DNA of 64,000 nucleotides, from contig OX345639.1 of the NCBI GenBank assembly GCA_947044365.1, positions 8,384,718 through 8,448,717 on the forward strand, in the 5' to 3' direction. The notes beneath the pieces were generated by a model. It was given only the letters and a program-made list of their open reading frames with translations, was not told where the DNA came from and did no database searches. Source of the DNA: Petrosia ficiformis. Taxonomy: Eukaryota > Porifera > Demospongiae > Haplosclerida > Petrosiidae. Made by a program: the position numbers and the translations under genes. Below are positions 62,201-64,000 of the stretch, piece after piece; position 1 is the first letter of the stretch, and each line of letters starts with the position of its first letter.

Positions 62201-64000
62201 ACTAAACTATACTAAAATATAAGTTTTTTTCATTAACTACAACTACGTTGAAAAAAGGCCAATAATGGGCACTTTTAGTTAGTTAACTATAACTAAAACC
62301 CTTTTAGTAAGCCTAATAAGTTAATCAACCATAACTAAATTTTGAGAAAACCGTCATACTATAACTATTACTAAAAGTGCCATACTAAAACAAAACTAGT
62401 ATCAATATACTCGTGTGGGCACACAAGGTTTATGTTTGTGTATGGTATTGTATTGTGGATGGTATTTTTGCTTTCTGTCTTTCCAAGTATTAAACTACAC
62501 GGGAATTTTTCTGAACAGTCATTTACATGTAACACAACGTATTTAAGAGTGGCAGAAAACATCCCACATTATTTTGGGTGTGGCAAATGAACACACACTA
62601 ATTCTGTAGTCCATTACTCCAGTCCAGTAATTAATAAAGGACTACCAGGAATGATTTGCATTTACCTGGTATTATAGGAATCAATACAAATGTTGATTCA
62701 CCTTTACCTGGTACTGCAGGAATCAGTACAAATGTTGATTCATCTTTACCTGGTACTACAGGAATCAGCACAAATGTTGATTCATGTTTACCTGGTACTA
62801 CAGGAATCAGTACAAATGTTGATTCATGTTTACCTGGTACTACAGGAATCAGTACAAATGTTGATTCGTGTTTACCTGGTACTACAGGAATCAGCACAAA
62901 TGTTGATTCATGTTTACCTGGTACTACAGGAATCAGTACAAATGTTGATTCATCTTTACCTGGTACTATAGGAATCAGTACAAATGTTGATTCATCTTTA
63001 CCTGGTACTACAGGAATCAGTACAAATGTTGATTCATCTTTACCTGGTACTACAGGAATTAGTACAAATGTTGATTCATCTTTACCTGGTACTACAGGAA
63101 TCAGTACAAATGTTGATTCATCTTTACCTGGTACTACATGAATCAGTACAAATGTTGATTCATGTTTACCTGGTACTACAGGAATCAGTACAAATGTTGA
63201 TTCATACATTCCACTGGCTGCTATATAAATTACTCAGGCCAGCCAGATAATGCACTTGCTTTGCTTGAGTATTATCTAAGCTCAACATTTATTGACCCCC
63301 ACCATTGTGCCCATTAAACGCTTAATGCACCACACAGAATACTACAAATATTATACCTGTGGTATTCCTAGCCAGTCATCAGCAAGCTTCATAGCATATG
63401 TGGCATTTTGGAGAGCATTATTTGGATCCATGGTATCAGCTTCAGGACACAGACCAGGAGCATGTGCATCAACTAATGCAGCAACAGCTGTTCCATCATT
63501 CCAATCTGATCTGAAATTCTTGATGTTCTTGTGTGGGATTTTATTCTGGAGAGCAATGCAAGTATATTTTTGAGTAGAATACGTGATTTACAGCAAGGAA
63601 TTTTGGTAAACAAGAACAATACTTAGTAAACAAATACTGAAATGAATAATGTCGGTAACTTAAACCATTCTATATTGCTATGGTTTACCAATGAAAAAAC
63701 CCTCAAGTCAAAAGAGTAACGGAAACAACATCATGTAAAGGCATACATACAATATATATACATGTGATTCTGTTGGTGAATTATATGGAAAAGTAAATGG
63801 AAATCGAAGAAATGTAATTCAATATACATAGTTTCTATAATAATCAGAAGCCAATATGATATAACTACAGGTTTCAAGAATGATAATGGCTACTTTGATA
63901 GGTGTGTTATTCCAGACACCTTCCATATATGGAAGTAACACTGCATACTTTCCTATGAAGTGCTCCATTACCCTTATAGGCTCCCAATATAATCAATATA
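56275..64000 (-). CDS. FLN: Filamin-like 3: long filamin with a fourfold internal amplification (5'-partial)
   Basis: Two exons are visible: 63545-63357 (end of CH2, DDWLGIPQ) and one giant 5.2-kb exon, 61485-56275 (1736 codons plus stop). The CH1 exons lie beyond the window. After the linker [16 protein letters not shown] come four copies of a 378-residue unit, each of four Ig-filamin repeats. A degenerate tail follows: a polar stretch, one diverged Ig repeat (LAGMGLEHAVVG...), then SFFDTFKKIKWF and stop. That gives about 17 repeats. The tail aligns with that of filamin-like 2 but lacks its hydrophobic segment, and the complete C-terminal repeat of filamin-like 1 is missing, so standard dimerisation is doubtful (inference). 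The protein should be an elongated actin cross-linker or tether. Confidence 0.92.
57000..61400. repeat. Coding super-repeat, exact 1134-bp period, 4 units
   Basis: Matching positions recur at 57194, 58328, 59462 and 60596, each 1134 bp (378 codons) apart with no length change. Nucleotide identity is very high, including silent positions. Each unit encodes four Ig-filamin repeats. Confidence 0.95.
61683..62400. mobile_element. TTTTAGTTA-family element split by a nested MITE
   Basis: The outer element starts TTAGTGTTGTTTAGTTAGC and ends CTAAAACAAAACTAG. Its sequence is cut between 'gtgactta' and 'gttaactaaa' by an insertion at about 61748-62196. The insertion has its own ends, GTAGGCC..TTTCGATTGCG and inverted CGCAATCAAAACAAGGCCTAC. 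It lies in the intron before the giant filamin-like 3 exon. Confidence 0.8.
62650..63215. repeat. 42-bp minisatellite, 13 units
   Basis: ACAAATGTTGATTCA recurs every 42 bp from 62686 to about 63191, with TTTACCTGGTACTACAGGAA between. Because 42 is a multiple of three and the unit lacks stops in several frames, long repetitive frames open on both strands (up to 192 codons). It lies in a filamin-like 3 intron. Confidence 0.95.

Noticed and set aside
62631..63209. 192-codon repetitive protein on the minus strand
   Set aside because: It exists only because a 42-bp minisatellite has a period divisible by three. The opposite strand is equally open and the array lies in an intron.

Overview
This is eukaryotic, AT-rich DNA. 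Genes are split by short to medium GT-AG introns, and the spaces between are full of microsatellites, minisatellites and short inverted-repeat transposons. Two-CH-domain filamins and a kinectin/RRBP1-type ER coiled-coil protein point to an animal or close relative. The compact gene order and the abundant palindromic TACATG motifs suggest an early-branching animal such as a demosponge; this is inference, because no marker gene is present. Exons were assigned by hand from reading frame, splice sites and phase. For all complete genes the exon lengths sum to whole codons.

Layout. (1) 0.2-13.5 kb, plus strand: two head-to-tail copies of a gene for a protein with two AAA+ ATPase modules. The first copy is cut by the window start. 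The second is complete (21 exons, 1096 aa). (2) 14.2-31.4 kb, minus strand: a 20-exon, 934-aa membrane-anchored coiled-coil protein of the kinectin/RRBP1 type, with repeats filling its introns. (3) 31.7-37.6 kb, plus strand: a single uninterrupted 1982-codon gene, divergent from the previous one across about 320 bp. It joins an N-terminal P-loop (NadR/AAA_28-like) domain, a complete cellular-type RNA-dependent RNA polymerase (RdRP) with the DLDGD catalytic motif, and a C-terminal UPF1/Sen1-like SF1 helicase. This is the most notable object in the window. (4) 38.1-38.4 kb: two strong foldback hairpins just downstream of it. (5) 38.8-64 kb, minus strand: three head-to-tail filamin-like genes, with 5, 1 and about 17 Ig-filamin repeats. 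The smallest ends in a hydrophobic segment, and the largest contains a fourfold exact 1134-bp internal amplification. Between the second and third lie a small four-helix membrane protein gene (48.3-54.4 kb) and a decayed copy of the RdRP-helicase 3' end (54.5-55.5 kb).

Functional reading. In RNAi systems RdRPs make double-stranded RNA from aberrant transcripts and work with RNA helicases that are normally separate proteins. Here polymerase and helicase are one polypeptide, with an added N-terminal nucleotide-binding module, so the gene probably encodes a self-contained dsRNA-synthesis machine. The filamins are actin cross-linkers and the kinectin-like protein an ER membrane organiser; nothing ties them functionally to the RdRP.

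Annotation limits: 5' untranslated exons, transcription starts and expression cannot be seen. Weak splice sites are flagged where used.
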